DNA of 64,000 nt from Byssothecium circinans (taxonomy: Eukaryota > Ascomycota > Dothideomycetes > Pleosporales > Massarinaceae): positions 180,287 through 244,286 of the forward strand of contig ML976992.1 in NCBI GenBank assembly GCA_010015675.1, in the 5' to 3' direction. The position numbers were made by a program, and so were the translations under genes. Below the pieces are notes generated by a model, which saw only the letters and a program-made list of their open reading frames with translations, did not search any database and was not told where the DNA came from. Each line of letters starts with the position of its first letter. Position 1 is the first letter of the stretch. This document shows positions 10,443 through 21,283 of this stretch, one piece after another.

Positions 10443-10957
10443 ACTACAAGCTTCCATACAGGGAGAGGCTACAACTCACGACGCCGGGGCGAAGAGGAAG
10501 AGGGTCCGCACAATGCTGCAAAAGCTTGTGGTGCTGCACCGCGCGGAAGCATACAGATTGAACTTGTTCGGAAACAGTCTGCATTCGTTGAACACTTTGG
10601 CGGTTCGCGAATCTGGCATCTGCATTCGCATCGCGCCGACTCTTACGTTCCCGTTATGGGACCGGGATGGGAGTTCGGTGCCTGGCGTCCGGTTTATTGA
10701 ATGAACGGTGGTTATTACTATGCCATTTATATAGCCATTCACTGCAACATACAACTTCATTTTCCCCTGGCCCGTGCTCATTTTCCTTCCAAAGTTCTCT
10801 GTACCACTTTCTTCGATTCGTCAATATTGGGTAAGACCTTGATATATTCCTTCTAAATCAACACGGTGGTATACGAAACGCTATGCCAGAATCCAACCAA
10901 CCTCTCAAGTTCCCCCATGCATCTGTCAAAGTATATACAAATTGTTTTCCTCCCCTC
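10443..10957. other. Convergent 3' intergenic space
   Basis: Between the stop of TMA46 (plus) and of the FAD monooxygenase (minus). A minus frame at 10476-10781 (101 codons) has no motif and lies in the expected 3' UTR of TMA46. No feature is supported. Confidence 0.5.
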
Positions 10958-12923
10958 TCACAGCGCAGCTCGCTCATCCCCCAACTGCCTCCCCGTCACA
11001 ACCCCAAAATACGCATTCAATGCCTCCGCTGTGCCTCTCCCCTCAACCAACTTGACAACAACGCCAACATACCCATCAGGTCTCACAACCACCACGCCAC
11101 CCTCCTCCTCACTAAACCCCATCTTCGCGTGCGCCGCTGCCTTGGCCTCAGGAACCCTCTGATCCCATACATCATCCGCATACACATGATCCCTATACCT
11201 CGCGAAAAGTGGAGGAAGAAGCGCAGAGATTTCGATCCCGGAGCGCGGGGCGTTGAAGATGGCGCACAGGGAGAGGAAGTTTGTGTGTGGGTTGTGGGGT
11301 TCGTGGTAGCGGTCTATGGACGGAGTGGAAGGGTGGGCGAAGATGGAGTAGAAGGATGAGGGGGCTGAGAGGTATGCTGCGAGGTCTTTGATGGCGGTGG
11401 AGGTTTTGGACGGACTGCCGCCGAAGATGTAGAACCTGTAGGAGCCGTTTAGGGGGATTTCTTGCTCGAGGTGGACGACGTTGGCGTCGACAACTCGGGT
11501 TACGGTCGCGGGGTGTAATGTGCGTCCTGTTCGAAGTGAGGTTCCTTTCTGATACGGCAGGATCAGGGGGTGCTGGGCAGAGTGCTCGGGGCCCCAGTTT
11601 ATCGTGTTTGGATTGTAGGCTACGCCGTAGCCTGAGGTGAATTCACAGGATGCCTTGAAGGTTTTTACGAATTCGTTTTCTTCGGCGGGTTGTCGCTGTT
11701 GTGGTGATGAAGTGGTTGTGGCGCCTGCTACTTCGCCCGCAGACGGGATCCTCGCGGAGAAGAGTTTGGCGTATCGCGCATCGAAGTCCAAGAGGTTTTC
11801 GGCAATGAGTTTGCGCTCGCTTTCGTAGGTGGAGAGTATGGATCGCGGCGCAAACCCACTCTCCACATGATGAATCTTCCACGCCAAGTTCACAGCGTCT
11901 AAAAAGGCGGTGTTCATGCCCTGTCCTGCTTTCGGTGAATGCGTATGGCACGCATCACCGCCCATGAAAATCCGCTCATCAAGCGTGTATTTTTCTGCAA
12001 TACCTTGACCAATCGGGTACACTGAGAACCATTCCACGCGGTCCCAGGAAATGGTGTATGGGCGCAGGATCTTTTTGGCGTGCTCTTGAACTTCTTCTGC
12101 AGTGGAGGTCTTGCGAGGATCCCAGTCGGCGTCGGTGGAGGAGGCGATTTGGATGTAGAGGCGTACCATGTTGTTTTCGCGCGGGATTACCATTATGGAC
12201 CCTGCGTCGGAGTGGATGGTGCATTTCATCTAGATGCTGTTAGGCGGAGTGGTAGGGGGAAAGGGGAGGGAGAAATACTTTGATATCAGGAAAGTCAGTC
12301 CTGACAACGCCATCCATAACTCCCCAAACATGGGCAATAGGATCCTTGTACTTAATATTAACACCCAACTTCTCCCTCACAAAACTCCTAGCTCCCTCTC
12401 CACTGAATAGATATTTTGCCCTCACCGTCTCTTTCCTACCCTTATCATCTACATGCTCGAGCTGTACTTCTACCGGATATCTTTTATCAATTCCGTTATT
12501 CTCAAACCCGGTGATCGTCCACGGTCTCTGCACCTCGCCTCCATTCTTTTCGATATCTTCAATGAACACGCGCTCAATTAAGCCCTGGTGTAGAAGCGTT
12601 GTAAATGGATACCGAGCATCGATAAACTTTGGACATGAAGCCCACGTGCCAGTGCGATGAATGCCCTTGGAGCTTGGATCCCAGAATGCTACTTCGTACA
12701 CTTTAGCCGGGTCATAGGCCATGATTTTGCGCTTGAGGCCCATGTTACGAAGCAAGTCGAGAGAACGTGGTTGAATGCCGTCGGCGCGACCGGTTGCTGT
12801 GGGAGTGGGCCGGTTGTCAATGTGTTTTATCTTGTAGCCCCAGCGCGTGAGGCAGGTTGAGAGCATGAGGCCGACAGGCCCGGCGCCGATGATGACTATG
12901 TCGAAGGTCTCTGGGGTCGCCAT
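10958..12923 (-). CDS. FAD monooxygenase, phenol hydroxylase family
   Basis: Group A flavin monooxygenase of the phenol 2-monooxygenase type, 638 residues. It would hydroxylate an aromatic substrate using NADPH and O2; the substrate is unknown. Two exons, 12923-12279 and 12229-10958, are separated by a 49-nt phase-0 intron (GTATTT...TCTAG). Motifs: the dinucleotide-binding [10 protein letters not shown] (residues 11-20), the DG-type motif [15 protein letters not shown] near 175 (Glu in place of the usual Asp), and the FAD-ribityl GD motif [17 protein letters not shown] near 303. The C-terminus has the thioredoxin-like domain of phenol hydroxylases ([11 protein letters not shown]...[10 protein letters not shown]). 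Length is normal for the family (about 620-665). No other catabolic gene lies next to it, so it appears to act alone rather than in a cluster. Confidence 0.92.
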
Positions 12924-13560
12924 GGTGGAATATGTTTGCTGTAGGGTTGATTGCTTCTGGTGCTGCGATGCTCTACCGCCCGAAGGTCAACGAGATGATG
13001 TACTGAGCCTTAAATAAGATGTGCCGCACAATCGCAAGGACAAGAACAAGGAAATGTTCGTAAAGGAGGCGGAACCAATAGTAACTCCTTAATAAGAGGC
13101 TCAAGAGACAGCAATACACAGGTTAATCACAACGGCGCGGCAAGACGACACTTAAGAGCCCTCCATCGATGCCAACAAATCACGTTGCGAAGGTGCCGAA
13201 ATCTCATATTTCGAAGCCGAACAGATCGGTAGTGATTTACTAGGTACATGGCGAGTAAAACTAGTATAAGGAGAAACTAAAGATAGGATGATGCGAAGTG
13301 TACTTTGCCGTCATAGAGCGGGGTGTTGGCGGTTCTGCAAAGCGGCAGTCGTAGTTGCCAAGACCCCGCGGAGGTTGTCCTCATTTGGGCGATGGGATTG
13401 CCTTTTTGGGTATGACGGGGATAAAGCTAGAAGATGGGCCGAGGCATGCCGGATTGTGGGGGTTCAGATGATGCTTCCACCTACTCCACGGTCTCTGGGG
13501 CTGCGAGCTTTCTCCGATCTTTCTTCCTCAGCATCGTGTTTCCTTTGGATAATTTGTCAG
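12924..13560. other. Intergenic, upstream of FAD monooxygenase
   Basis: It contains the monooxygenase promoter on the minus strand and, toward the right, short overlapping plus-strand frames (13288-13560) that might be 5' exons of the candidate exon beginning at 13561. No single splice solution was convincing. Confidence 0.4.
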
Positions 13561-13936
13561 TTCGGCTCCTGCAACTTCGCGAACGGCATCTCTGCGAGGG
13601 TCATCGACATCGATTTCCCCGCTTGCTGGCTCGAACAAGTCCCTTATATCTACCACTTCACGAGTTTCCCAAGCCGCTTATGTATTGGGACCCATCGAGG
13701 GCGCGGCACCGCGGCACGGCGGCCTGCGGGACTTTGCACTCCGTGAGACGGCAAAAGGGAAGGAGAAATTCGGCTGGAAGAAAGATAGGATGTCTCGATT
13801 TCTTAAGACGCCTAAGAAGCAGCTGGAACACTTAACGTATAATGATGTAGTCGCCAGTCAGCATGACAACTGCCCATATCAACGCTCGCAGCGTTCACAC
13901 CGCCAGCTCTATACGAGCACATTCTGTCTTACCTAA
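13561..13936 (+). CDS. Candidate exon of an unmodelled gene
   Basis: This frame is open from just after a TTTGTCAG acceptor-like site at 13553-13560 to a stop at 13936. It encodes a Ser/Thr-rich part (TASLRGSSTSISPLAGSN) followed by a charged segment with GGLRDFALRETAKGKEKFGW and SRFLKTPKKQLEHLTYND. The composition looks like protein rather than random frame. A GTAGTC donor after TYND could link it onward to a short exon ending at about 13939. The 5' exons are not resolved, and no family is recognised. It could be a decayed gene. Confidence 0.35.
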
Positions 13937-14552
13937 TGTAGAACAACGTCCCAAAGCCGCATTGCTCGCCAAACCCGATGAAGCGAGAAAGACGGCGAGC
14001 TCAGCATTCCGATCAAGTGCAAGAGACGCTGAAGTTGAAGTACTTGTAAGCCATCACCTACGAAGACCTGCATCTGCATCCGGTGGTTGGCTCGAGTCTA
14101 CCCACAGTCGTCCTGAAGGAATGCATAGAGATTTCAGGGCACTACGTTTCTGAGGGGACAGCTGTTGATGTAAACACTCGTGTTGTGTAAACGAACAATG
14201 ATGTATGTGGGGAAGTTGTAGAGCAGTTCAAACCAAATAGGTGGTTCAAATGTGATATAATTGTTCTTTGCGGTTGGTGCGGGCTCGAGAGCATGCCTTG
14301 GGAGGAGTTAGTGCTTGCAGAGCCGGAGAAGAGATGGACAGAGGTGTGCAAGTGAGTATGTCTTTCGAGTCCTTTCGTTGCGCAGAAGTACTTCAATGTC
14401 AACTTGAAGTCACGACCAGAAGCTGGAATTGAGACAAGATGCTGGGCGGGCGGGATAGGTACAATCATGAAGCGGAAAACGACAATGTACTTTCGGGAGT
14501 TTGGATTGTCATGCACACTTTATTTGAATGGATCGAATAATTTCTATCATGC
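13937..14552. other. Intergenic, no gene seen
   Basis: Downstream of the candidate exon and of the ERCC1 stop. A minus frame at 14142-14516 lies in the expected ERCC1 3' UTR and has no motif. Confidence 0.45.
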
Positions 14553-15671
14553 TCATTGCTTACGTAACTTGCTCAGTGCAGCCATAATGCCTTCGCTCAT
14601 GTCCTCGTCGTCCTTCTTTCGTTTGCTCGGAGTTGCACTAGCTGCTAAGCTCTCCTTCTGCCTGCCATCATCCTTCGGCGAGCTCGTGCCCAGCTCTTCC
14701 GCGATGCGATGGGGTGACCTCTTGTCTGCGTCTGCCGTTGTAGAGGTCGTAGTCAAGGCAGGCTGCGCTAACGGTGCCACTGTTGACACTGCTTCTAGAG
14801 ACTCTCGCACGCCCCCCTCGTTGGGGAACTGGCTCTCGCCCTCTCCCATTGAAATGTCTCGAGACACGATTGCTTGTGTGGCTTGGGTGTTCTCCCGGAT
14901 AATGCCTCTCTTTGCTGCTTTCTGTATCCTGAACGGCTCCCTGACTGCATTGCACCAGCGCTGCACCTTCTTCTCGCCCCAGCCGGCAATTAGTCCAATC
15001 TCTTCAGGCGAGGCGTTGACCGCCGTGCGAATGCTGCCAAAATTCGCTACTAGGCCAAGTGCGTCTGTCTTGTTGATACTGCGCGGAACTGTGATGAAGT
15101 CCACAAGACTGTCGGCATACTTGATCGACTGCTGTGTCTTGATACTCGTCGGCGCAACGTGCTCGAACGTCTTGAAGAGCTCCAGATAGCGTCCGGCCTC
15201 CTGTGCGGTCCAGGCTAGGATGACAGTCACATTGTTCACCAGTGACGTCTTTGACAGCTCCCGCAGCGACTCCTCGTGGTTGTCGATGTCGACCATGACA
15301 AGGAGGATGCGCAGCTGGTACTGGCCTTTGAGGTCGCGGATGCGGTTGTAGACATATTCGGGATGCAGGCGGTGGTACTTGAGCGACAGAAATAGCGCGC
15401 ATGTCGTCGCACCGAGGACGTAGTCGGCCGGAATGTCTGAGTACTCCCATGCCACAGTGCGCACGCTGTTCAGAATCGGATTGCCCTTCTGGCGCGGCGA
15501 CACCAGGATGGAACTTGGCGCGGTGCGCGAGGGCAAAGCTTGTGGTTTGGGCTGCTGCACCGCTCGCGATGCCTGTGCCGTCGACGACGATGCGCTGGCG
15601 ACTGGGCCGCGTGCAGCTTCATCCATACTGGCACTGGCCGCAGTGCTGGGGCAGTGTCGGCATTGAGCGAG

Positions 15672-15722
<51 letters not shown>

Positions 15723-15776
15723 TCGTTGTCGCTGGGTTGGCGTGCTTGTGAGACGGTGAGACGCGCTGTCTGACAT
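14553..15776 (-). CDS. RAD10: DNA excision repair protein ERCC1/RAD10
   Basis: Non-catalytic partner of the XPF/Rad1 structure-specific endonuclease, acting in nucleotide excision repair, interstrand cross-link repair and single-strand annealing. Single exon of 407 residues. After a low-complexity N-terminus comes the ERCC1 central domain beginning NPILNSVRTVAWEYSDIPAD and containing YVLGATTCALFLSLKYHRLHP and ILLVMVDIDNHEESLREL. The tandem helix-hairpin-helix that dimerises with XPF follows (LGLVANFGSIRTAVNASPEE, IGLIAGWGEKKVQRW). The start is MSDSASHRL; 31 upstream in-frame codons look like UTR. Odd feature: residues 15-35 are a pure (QR) repeat encoded by a 6-bp microsatellite. The tail of about 110 residues beyond the HhH is Ser/Lys-rich with KRKKDDED. 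Divergent with MED19. Confidence 0.95.
15671..15730. repeat. (GCTGTC)n microsatellite in RAD10
   Basis: Nine perfect GCTGTC units on the plus strand, then one GTTGTC variant. Read on the minus strand as GACAGC, in frame it gives alternating Gln-Arg in the N-terminus of ERCC1/RAD10. Unit length is a multiple of three, so gain or loss keeps the frame. Confidence 0.95.
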
Positions 15777-16063
15777 AATGCTGCTGCAGCCTCCCCCAAG
15801 GAGGAACCAACGTCTGCTCTTCACCACCACCACCCACCCCGCTACACCGCACTGCAACCCCCCTCCCATACAGCCAAACTACCCGTCATCACTCAAGAAC
15901 GTCGTTACTTTCGCATGCGACCAGTCTAGAGCACTTTTTGCACCTGCGCGGTCGACCCGCGCCCGACCAGCCCAGCACTCGCCTCTCACCACCACCACCA
16001 CTACCACCACGGCACCGACGCACACCGCTGCCCGCACTCCCTCCCGCCGTTGCGAGCTCTGAC
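15777..16063. promoter_or_regulatory. Divergent promoter, RAD10 / MED19
   Basis: 287 bp between the RAD10 start (minus) and the MED19 start (plus). The plus strand is CACC/CCAC-rich, including a run of ACC triplets at about 15988-16012. No factor site is asserted. Confidence 0.55.
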
Positions 16064-17312
16064 ATGTCGGAGCATATCGCGAAGCGCTTACGGACGGGAT
16101 CGTATTCGCCGGGCTCGCCGCCCTACCACCACGCCGCCAAGCACAGCGAGACAAAGACGCTCATTATCCACCCCAACACGCCCACCTCGCCGCCATACTC
16201 CTCCATGAATCCGAATCCCAATGGCGGCTTTGCTTCGAACACGACGGCCGCGGCCTCTGTAATGACCCCGCCCTCCTCTGTGATCATGTCGCAGCAGCAC
16301 TCGCAAACGGCCCCGCCGTCGACGACGACAAACCAACAGACCTTCCCTACGCCTGCGAGCACCGCCGGGCCCTCACATTCCCTTAATGTCGATAGCGATG
16401 GTGATGCGATGATGGACGATGGCCAGGATGATGACGCAGTACGGTTAGATGGGCACAGAAGGAGCGATCACGACCGGCAAGAGAGGAGCATCTTCGCACC
16501 AGAGGGTGGAGTAGCGGCGGCCAAGGGTATTTGCGGCAGTCAGCTCTTCCTGGGCTGCCAAAGCAGTAAGGTCCCCTTTTGCCAGCGCAATCTTGCTCTG
16601 AGTTGCTAACACGGGTTGCGAAATAGCCTACGAGCCGTCGCGACCGCACGCTTCGCAGGATCTATTTGAACTCTATAACTTGACCGGGCTGGCACGATCT
16701 GTTGCTCGTAACGATCCCGTGACGGGGGAGAAGACCAACAAGCTGAGGAAGTCTTATGAGGGACAGATCAAGAAAATGCAAATCGCCGGCAAACCAAAGG
16801 CCGTGAAGATGGACAGGTCATTAACCAATCTCATGATGATTCCCGATTTTGAATACCAAGCGCAGATGACGAATAAAGAAGTCGACAAGACCGGCCTCAA
16901 CCCTCAAGGAACCGGGCTCGGTGCATCACTCAATGATCTCCTCAACAGCGCATTGGCAGGCATAGGACCGGGGGAACTTCCGCACGCAGAAAATGCAAAA
17001 TACCGTCAATATCTCGGCACGGACGAAGCGGTGAAATCGAAGCCAACTCCAGCAGCAGTACCGCAGAGAATCGCACCCTCTGGATCGGGTACGCCAAATG
17101 CCCACACGCCAGCCTCAAGAGTCGTAAGACCAGAAAGAACTGGATCTAAGCGGCAGTACACAGATGTGTCATATCAGGGTTACGGGGAAGGGTATACAGA
17201 CGACTACGCAGAGTCCACAGGCGGAGAAGACAATGCGCAAGGTAGCAAGAGGAGGAAATTGGCATTCGAGCAGAGATCACGTCCGGTTGAAGTTGGCGGC
17301 TCGCGACGGTAG
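16064..17312 (+). CDS. MED19: Mediator subunit 19 (MED19/Rox3)
   Basis: Head-module-associated subunit of the RNA polymerase II Mediator complex, 395 residues. Two exons, 16064-16565 and 16627-17312, flank a 61-nt phase-1 intron (GTAAGG...AAATAG). The N-terminal third is Ser/Pro/Thr/His-rich and disordered and includes acidic DSDGDAMMDDGQDDD. The Rox3 core starts around the splice (GICGSQLFLGCQSS, then YEPSRPHASQDLFELYNLTG) and runs through LARSVARNDPVTGEKTNKLR, SYEGQIKKM and GKPKAVKM. The C-terminus has DLLNSALAGIGPGELP and a basic SKRRKLAFEQRSR likely to act as a nuclear localisation signal. This arrangement is the fungal Rox3 layout. Confidence 0.94.
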
Positions 17313-18334
17313 ACTCTTAGCAGCCCCGATGGTTGTTCGAATACCACTGGCAGTCCATGTCAAGACCTGGCTAGGGCATATGCTGATAATAACGCATTGT
17401 CTCACAACAAACGCACACTCCCAACTGATGAAGTCAACGATTCCCCTATTCAACAGAAGACCCCATGGCCCCACAAGAACCTCGGCAGTGAGCGACGATA
17501 GCTTCTTCGCTTTCCAAGTCACATTTGGAACGCGATCGGCTGTCCAGTGGGCTTGCAAACTAAGAAGCCGCAGTCAGGTTGGAGAGCGCTGCCTCCCCAT
17601 TCAATGGAGTCCTCATGCGTTCTCGGATATCATGTGTGATTTGGAAGACAGCACCTTCTCGCAGGAGGGTAGCACTTATTTCCCTCTGACGAGTGGATTT
17701 TTTATATTTTTTTTTGACGTTTTGAGTTATTATCTTTTTTTCTCCCTCTCTGTCAGCATTGGAGCTCATCGCTATGGCGCTTGGTTGGGAAGGTTTATGC
17801 GTGCAATGGGGTCTTGGGCACATAAATGAGGTGGGTTATGCCTGGCGGATAGCTTTCCAGGGGATTTTTTTCACCCCGCTACTCTTTTCACATGTGCATA
17901 TTGGGCGGAGTCGAGCCCAAATGATACCCTGACGGCTGTATCAAAGTCGCAAAATAAGAATCGAAAAGTCAATTACTACACTCGCTCTTTCTTAAATGAC
18001 AGTGTGATGTGAAGTGACTGATAGGAGACACCAAACGTGTCACTAGTGTCCAAACGCCCTCGGGTCACAGATCTGCTCAAGTTAGGATACTTTGAAACTG
18101 CGGACCTGTTTGTTTGAGAGTGTATGTGAATGCAAATTTGAAGGTCGGAGGTGAAGGGAACATCTTATTTGAGCGTTGTTCTCTGGAGTCTGGTACATCA
18201 TTCTTTCCCCGCCCCGCATGGCGGCCTGCGCCTTTCCGCTTTGAGCAAACCCGCTTCACATGCAACTTCTCGACCTCACTGCTCCAAGTTAACTATCCTC
18301 ATCCAACTTCGTCCCGCCTTTCGAAAAGGCCGGC
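17313..18334. other. Intergenic, no gene seen
   Basis: MED19 3' UTR and the F-box upstream region. T-rich tracts lie at 17697-17745. A long plus-strand frame at 17164-17829 begins inside MED19 in another frame and has no motif; I do not consider it a gene. Confidence 0.5.
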
Positions 18335-19959
18335 ATGGCCATGACGGGTCCGCTTGGACAGTTGCCCGCAGGTACGTTACACTCGCCACCAGGCGACAGC
18401 CCCGAGTTGCCATGGCTTAACGGATCTGTCGCGCTCCTTTCACTTTTCCTGTCACTTTGACGATAGTTCAATGCCCTTCTCGAATGCTATACTTCTCGCT
18501 TCCCCTTTTCAATACGTTTTAAGGCATCAGGCTATTTACGAGCTTTGCGAAGGAAAGAGAAACCGCGATTAACATCATTGTTACACAGAGCTACAGATCC
18601 ACATTTTCAGCTACCTTCACAATGCCGATCTTAAAGCCGTTCGAGCGGTCAGTTGGGAGTTCCGCAACAATGCGACGCCACGGCTGTTTCGCAGTATGGT
18701 TGTCTGCGCGAGATATCAAGGTCTGAGTGCGTTAGAGATTGTGAGCAAGGATGGCGTGCTGAGGAAGAATGTCAAGGAGGTTGTGCTTGATGGATCTGTG
18801 TGAGTTGTATTCTCAACGCTGGCAAAAACGGTATAATGCTGACGTGGATGGTAAAGGTACAATACGACACACGCGAGGAACTTACATGCATATGATATGG
18901 CAACGAACGAATATGAGCATCTTGCAGTTGCGAAGAGCTGGACTAGAAGAACTTGGTGAGTTGTGGTTGTTTTCAATGTCCTCCATTACGACTGATCGAT
19001 GTGCTCTTCGAGATCTAATCAGCTGACGAAAATACAGTTGGAGGCGATACAAAGATAAGCTCGATGAACAGAATGACTTGCTAGACGGTTTGGTTCTCCT
19101 GCACACCGTTGCAAAGGCTATTCAATGGATGCCAAAACTCCACCGCCTCGTCTATTCTCCCGGCCCACGTCCAATTCCACTCGAGAAGAACAGCTTGAAA
19201 AACCTTGTCCCGCCAAAATGTACGCTCGATAATTTCGATACGTTGCACCATTTCATCGGTGCCATACACTGCGAGCAAATAGCCAATATCCGAGAATTCG
19301 CTATCGATCCGCTAGGTGCATCATTCGAACGGCAACCTTTCAATCTCCATGCCTTCAATTTCACTAGTCCGGGTCACTTGGAGGCTGGCCAATTCTTCTT
19401 CCGCAACCTACACAAACTCCACATTGAGATCGATGTATTGCGCAGTGGCCAATCAGACCAGACAGCGCTAGACAATCTAGCTCTCCTCTTATCTGAAGCC
19501 AAGGATCTCAGTGAATTATCACTGCACTTGGTACCTTGGAATTCTCGCGAAAGGGTTATGTACCGGTCCCTTGCACTAGGAGGCCAGTCAATATTTTCTC
19601 ACCTGGGACTCCAGACGACATGGCCAAACCTTCGATCATTGAGTCTCCGAGGTATATATGCCCAAGAATCGGAATTCCAAGGCCTGATCGATCGCCACCG
19701 ATATTCGCTCCATTCGCTACAAACTGAGCTCTGCGGTTTGCGGGGTGGATGCTGGTCCCCTATCGTGGATGAAGTGGTACTGAAGACGAATATTTCGGAA
19801 TTTGTCTTGAAGGATGTTCATGAGATCCAGTTGAATCCAAACGCTCCGTTTCCTCAGGATGCCGATTGGACACAGAATACACTCTATTACAGTGGCCATT
19901 TGAGGATAAATGAGAATGGTGGTCGATTTTTCGATGAGTCAAGGAGTGGGCAACAGTAG
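18335..19959 (+). CDS. F-box protein
   Basis: A predicted SCF ubiquitin-ligase substrate adaptor of 422 residues. Four exons: 18335-18371, 18589-18799, 18857-18955 and 19038-19959. Introns are 217, 57 and 82 nt, all GT-AG with a consistent frame. Splicing exon 1 to exon 2 builds the F-box at its junction: LGQLPAELQIHIFSYLHNAD, continuing to KAVRAVSWEFRN and ATPRLFRSMVV. The segment GVLRKNVKEVVLDGS then follows, typical of fungal F-box proteins. The C-terminal part (about 130-422) has LRSLSLRG- and LSELSLHL-like phrases, suggesting a divergent leucine-rich fold, with no clear substrate domain. Fungal F-box paralogues of this type are numerous and their substrates mostly unknown. Confidence 0.85.
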
Positions 19960-20404
19960 GTATAGGCACGGCAGGATCGAACTGGACTCCACTCCATATT
20001 CGCACCAGTGGGATCTTTCATGATGTGATTGGAGACTCCAAAAATTTAGACAGTACACTAACTAGCTCGTACCGTCTCTTGTACAATTGTTCAAGATTTT
20101 TTCTACACCGGCCTAGTTGATAAGGGAGCGGCATCCTTTGCTAGGGCTTCACTTAGCGAATTGTTTCTTGGGTCAAGAATCCGTTATTGAACACAACATG
20201 AAGCGAGGTGCATATCATGTCTAATTTGTACTACAATAACACATTCCTCTATCTCGATCCCAGCCACTAGTGTATTTCTCTCCTGCCAAGGGGGGTTCAT
20301 GCGCCTAAGCCTACCACTTGTTCCTTGCATGGCTTTATTCCGTAGACCTCTCCTGTCTTTCTTCCCCAAATCCTACATTTCTTTGCCCTTAATTCTCAAG
20401 CATC
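19960..20404. other. Intergenic, no gene seen
   Basis: F-box 3' UTR and promoter of the secreted-protein gene. No supported feature. Confidence 0.5.
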
Positions 20405-21283
20405 ATGAGATTCTTACTCAATTCATTCATCTTCCTACCGCTCGTATCTTCCTCTGCACTTCCAAAAGAACATCAATATCCTCGGCAATACACCACAGTA
20501 TCTAATTCTGCCTCCGATGCCGATCTAAACGCAAACCCCATACTTTCACCCCAAGACAAAGCGAAGAAGGAGCAGAACATTAACCCCGATTGGTCACCTG
20601 ACCCAGAAAACATCGCGCCCATATCGCTCGACTATCCCATCTCGCCATGGAACGACAACGGTCGCTCGCAAGTTCCGGAGAACGGACGTCCGCCTTGGAA
20701 TGTGTGTCCAGAGACCTATCTGAACTGTGAGAAGTGTCCGCGAGACTTTCGATGTCTATCAACTTCCACACCCTCGCCGTCGATAGACAAGGCCTCGACC
20801 TCGGTATCGACATCCACGTCAAGAACGAGGGAATCGTTCTCCACAGTATCCCTCACGACCTCTCGTCCCGCGAGTCCAGGCGTGTTCGATGGCATGATGC
20901 ACCCCGATCTACAAGCAGTCACCACATCCGCCCCTTCCAACCACAGCCAACCATACATATCCAGCCTTGAAAACCCCACCTGCCCTCTCCGCTTATGCAA
21001 CGCAAACGTTCCCTGTGGCGCAGCCGCATGGTGTAAACGCGGCTACTGTGTCTGCCCTAACGGGAGGAAAGGTGCAGGAACAGCGTTTCGAGGCTGGTCG
21101 TGGCCGGAAGCGCTGGTGGTATACGTTGACCCTGGGGTGAGCTGCAGTTTGTCGTGTGAAAGCATATTTTGCTCGGAAGTGCAGAGGGCGAGGGGGTGCA
21201 TGGCATTGGCAGCTTTGGGGCCTAAGCCGGGGTTTGCGGTTCCAGCCAGAGCGTCGAGTACAGCGGTGCCGCCGAGTGCGTAG
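20405..21283 (+). CDS. Secreted Cys-containing protein, unknown
   Basis: No family is recognised. The 292-residue product begins with a signal peptide, MRFLLNSFIFLPLVSSSA, and is otherwise extracellular-looking. An early Pro/Asn-rich stretch leads to a first Cys group (CPETYLNCEKCPRDFRC). A Ser/Thr-rich linker follows, then a second Cys group (CPLRLCNANVPCGAAAWC, then GYCVCPNGRKG) and a third (VSCSLSCESIFC). No GPI signal is seen. A GTGAGC donor at 21137 and a GTGCAG acceptor ending at 21184 would remove 48 nt and the third Cys group while keeping frame; I kept it unspliced because the Cys spacing looks regular. Another frame stays coding-like to a stop at 21511-21513 (SPEVLAVRTPAPTN), so the true C-terminus may differ. 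Confidence 0.65.
   Translation: MRFLLNSFIFLPLVSSSALPKEHQYPRQYTTVSNSASDADLNANPILSPQDKAKKEQNINPDWSPDPENIAPISLDYPISPWNDNGRSQVPENGRPPWNVCPETYLNCEKCPRDFRCLSTSTPSPSIDKASTSVSTSTSRTRESFSTVSLTTSRPASPGVFDGMMHPDLQAVTTSAPSNHSQPYISSLENPTCPLRLCNANVPCGAAAWCKRGYCVCPNGRKGAGTAFRGWSWPEALVVYVDPGVSCSLSCESIFCSEVQRARGCMALAALGPKPGFAVPARASSTAVPPSA

Noticed and set aside
17164..17829. 221-codon plus-strand frame
   Set aside because: Starts inside MED19 in another frame and runs into a T-rich 3' region; no motif.
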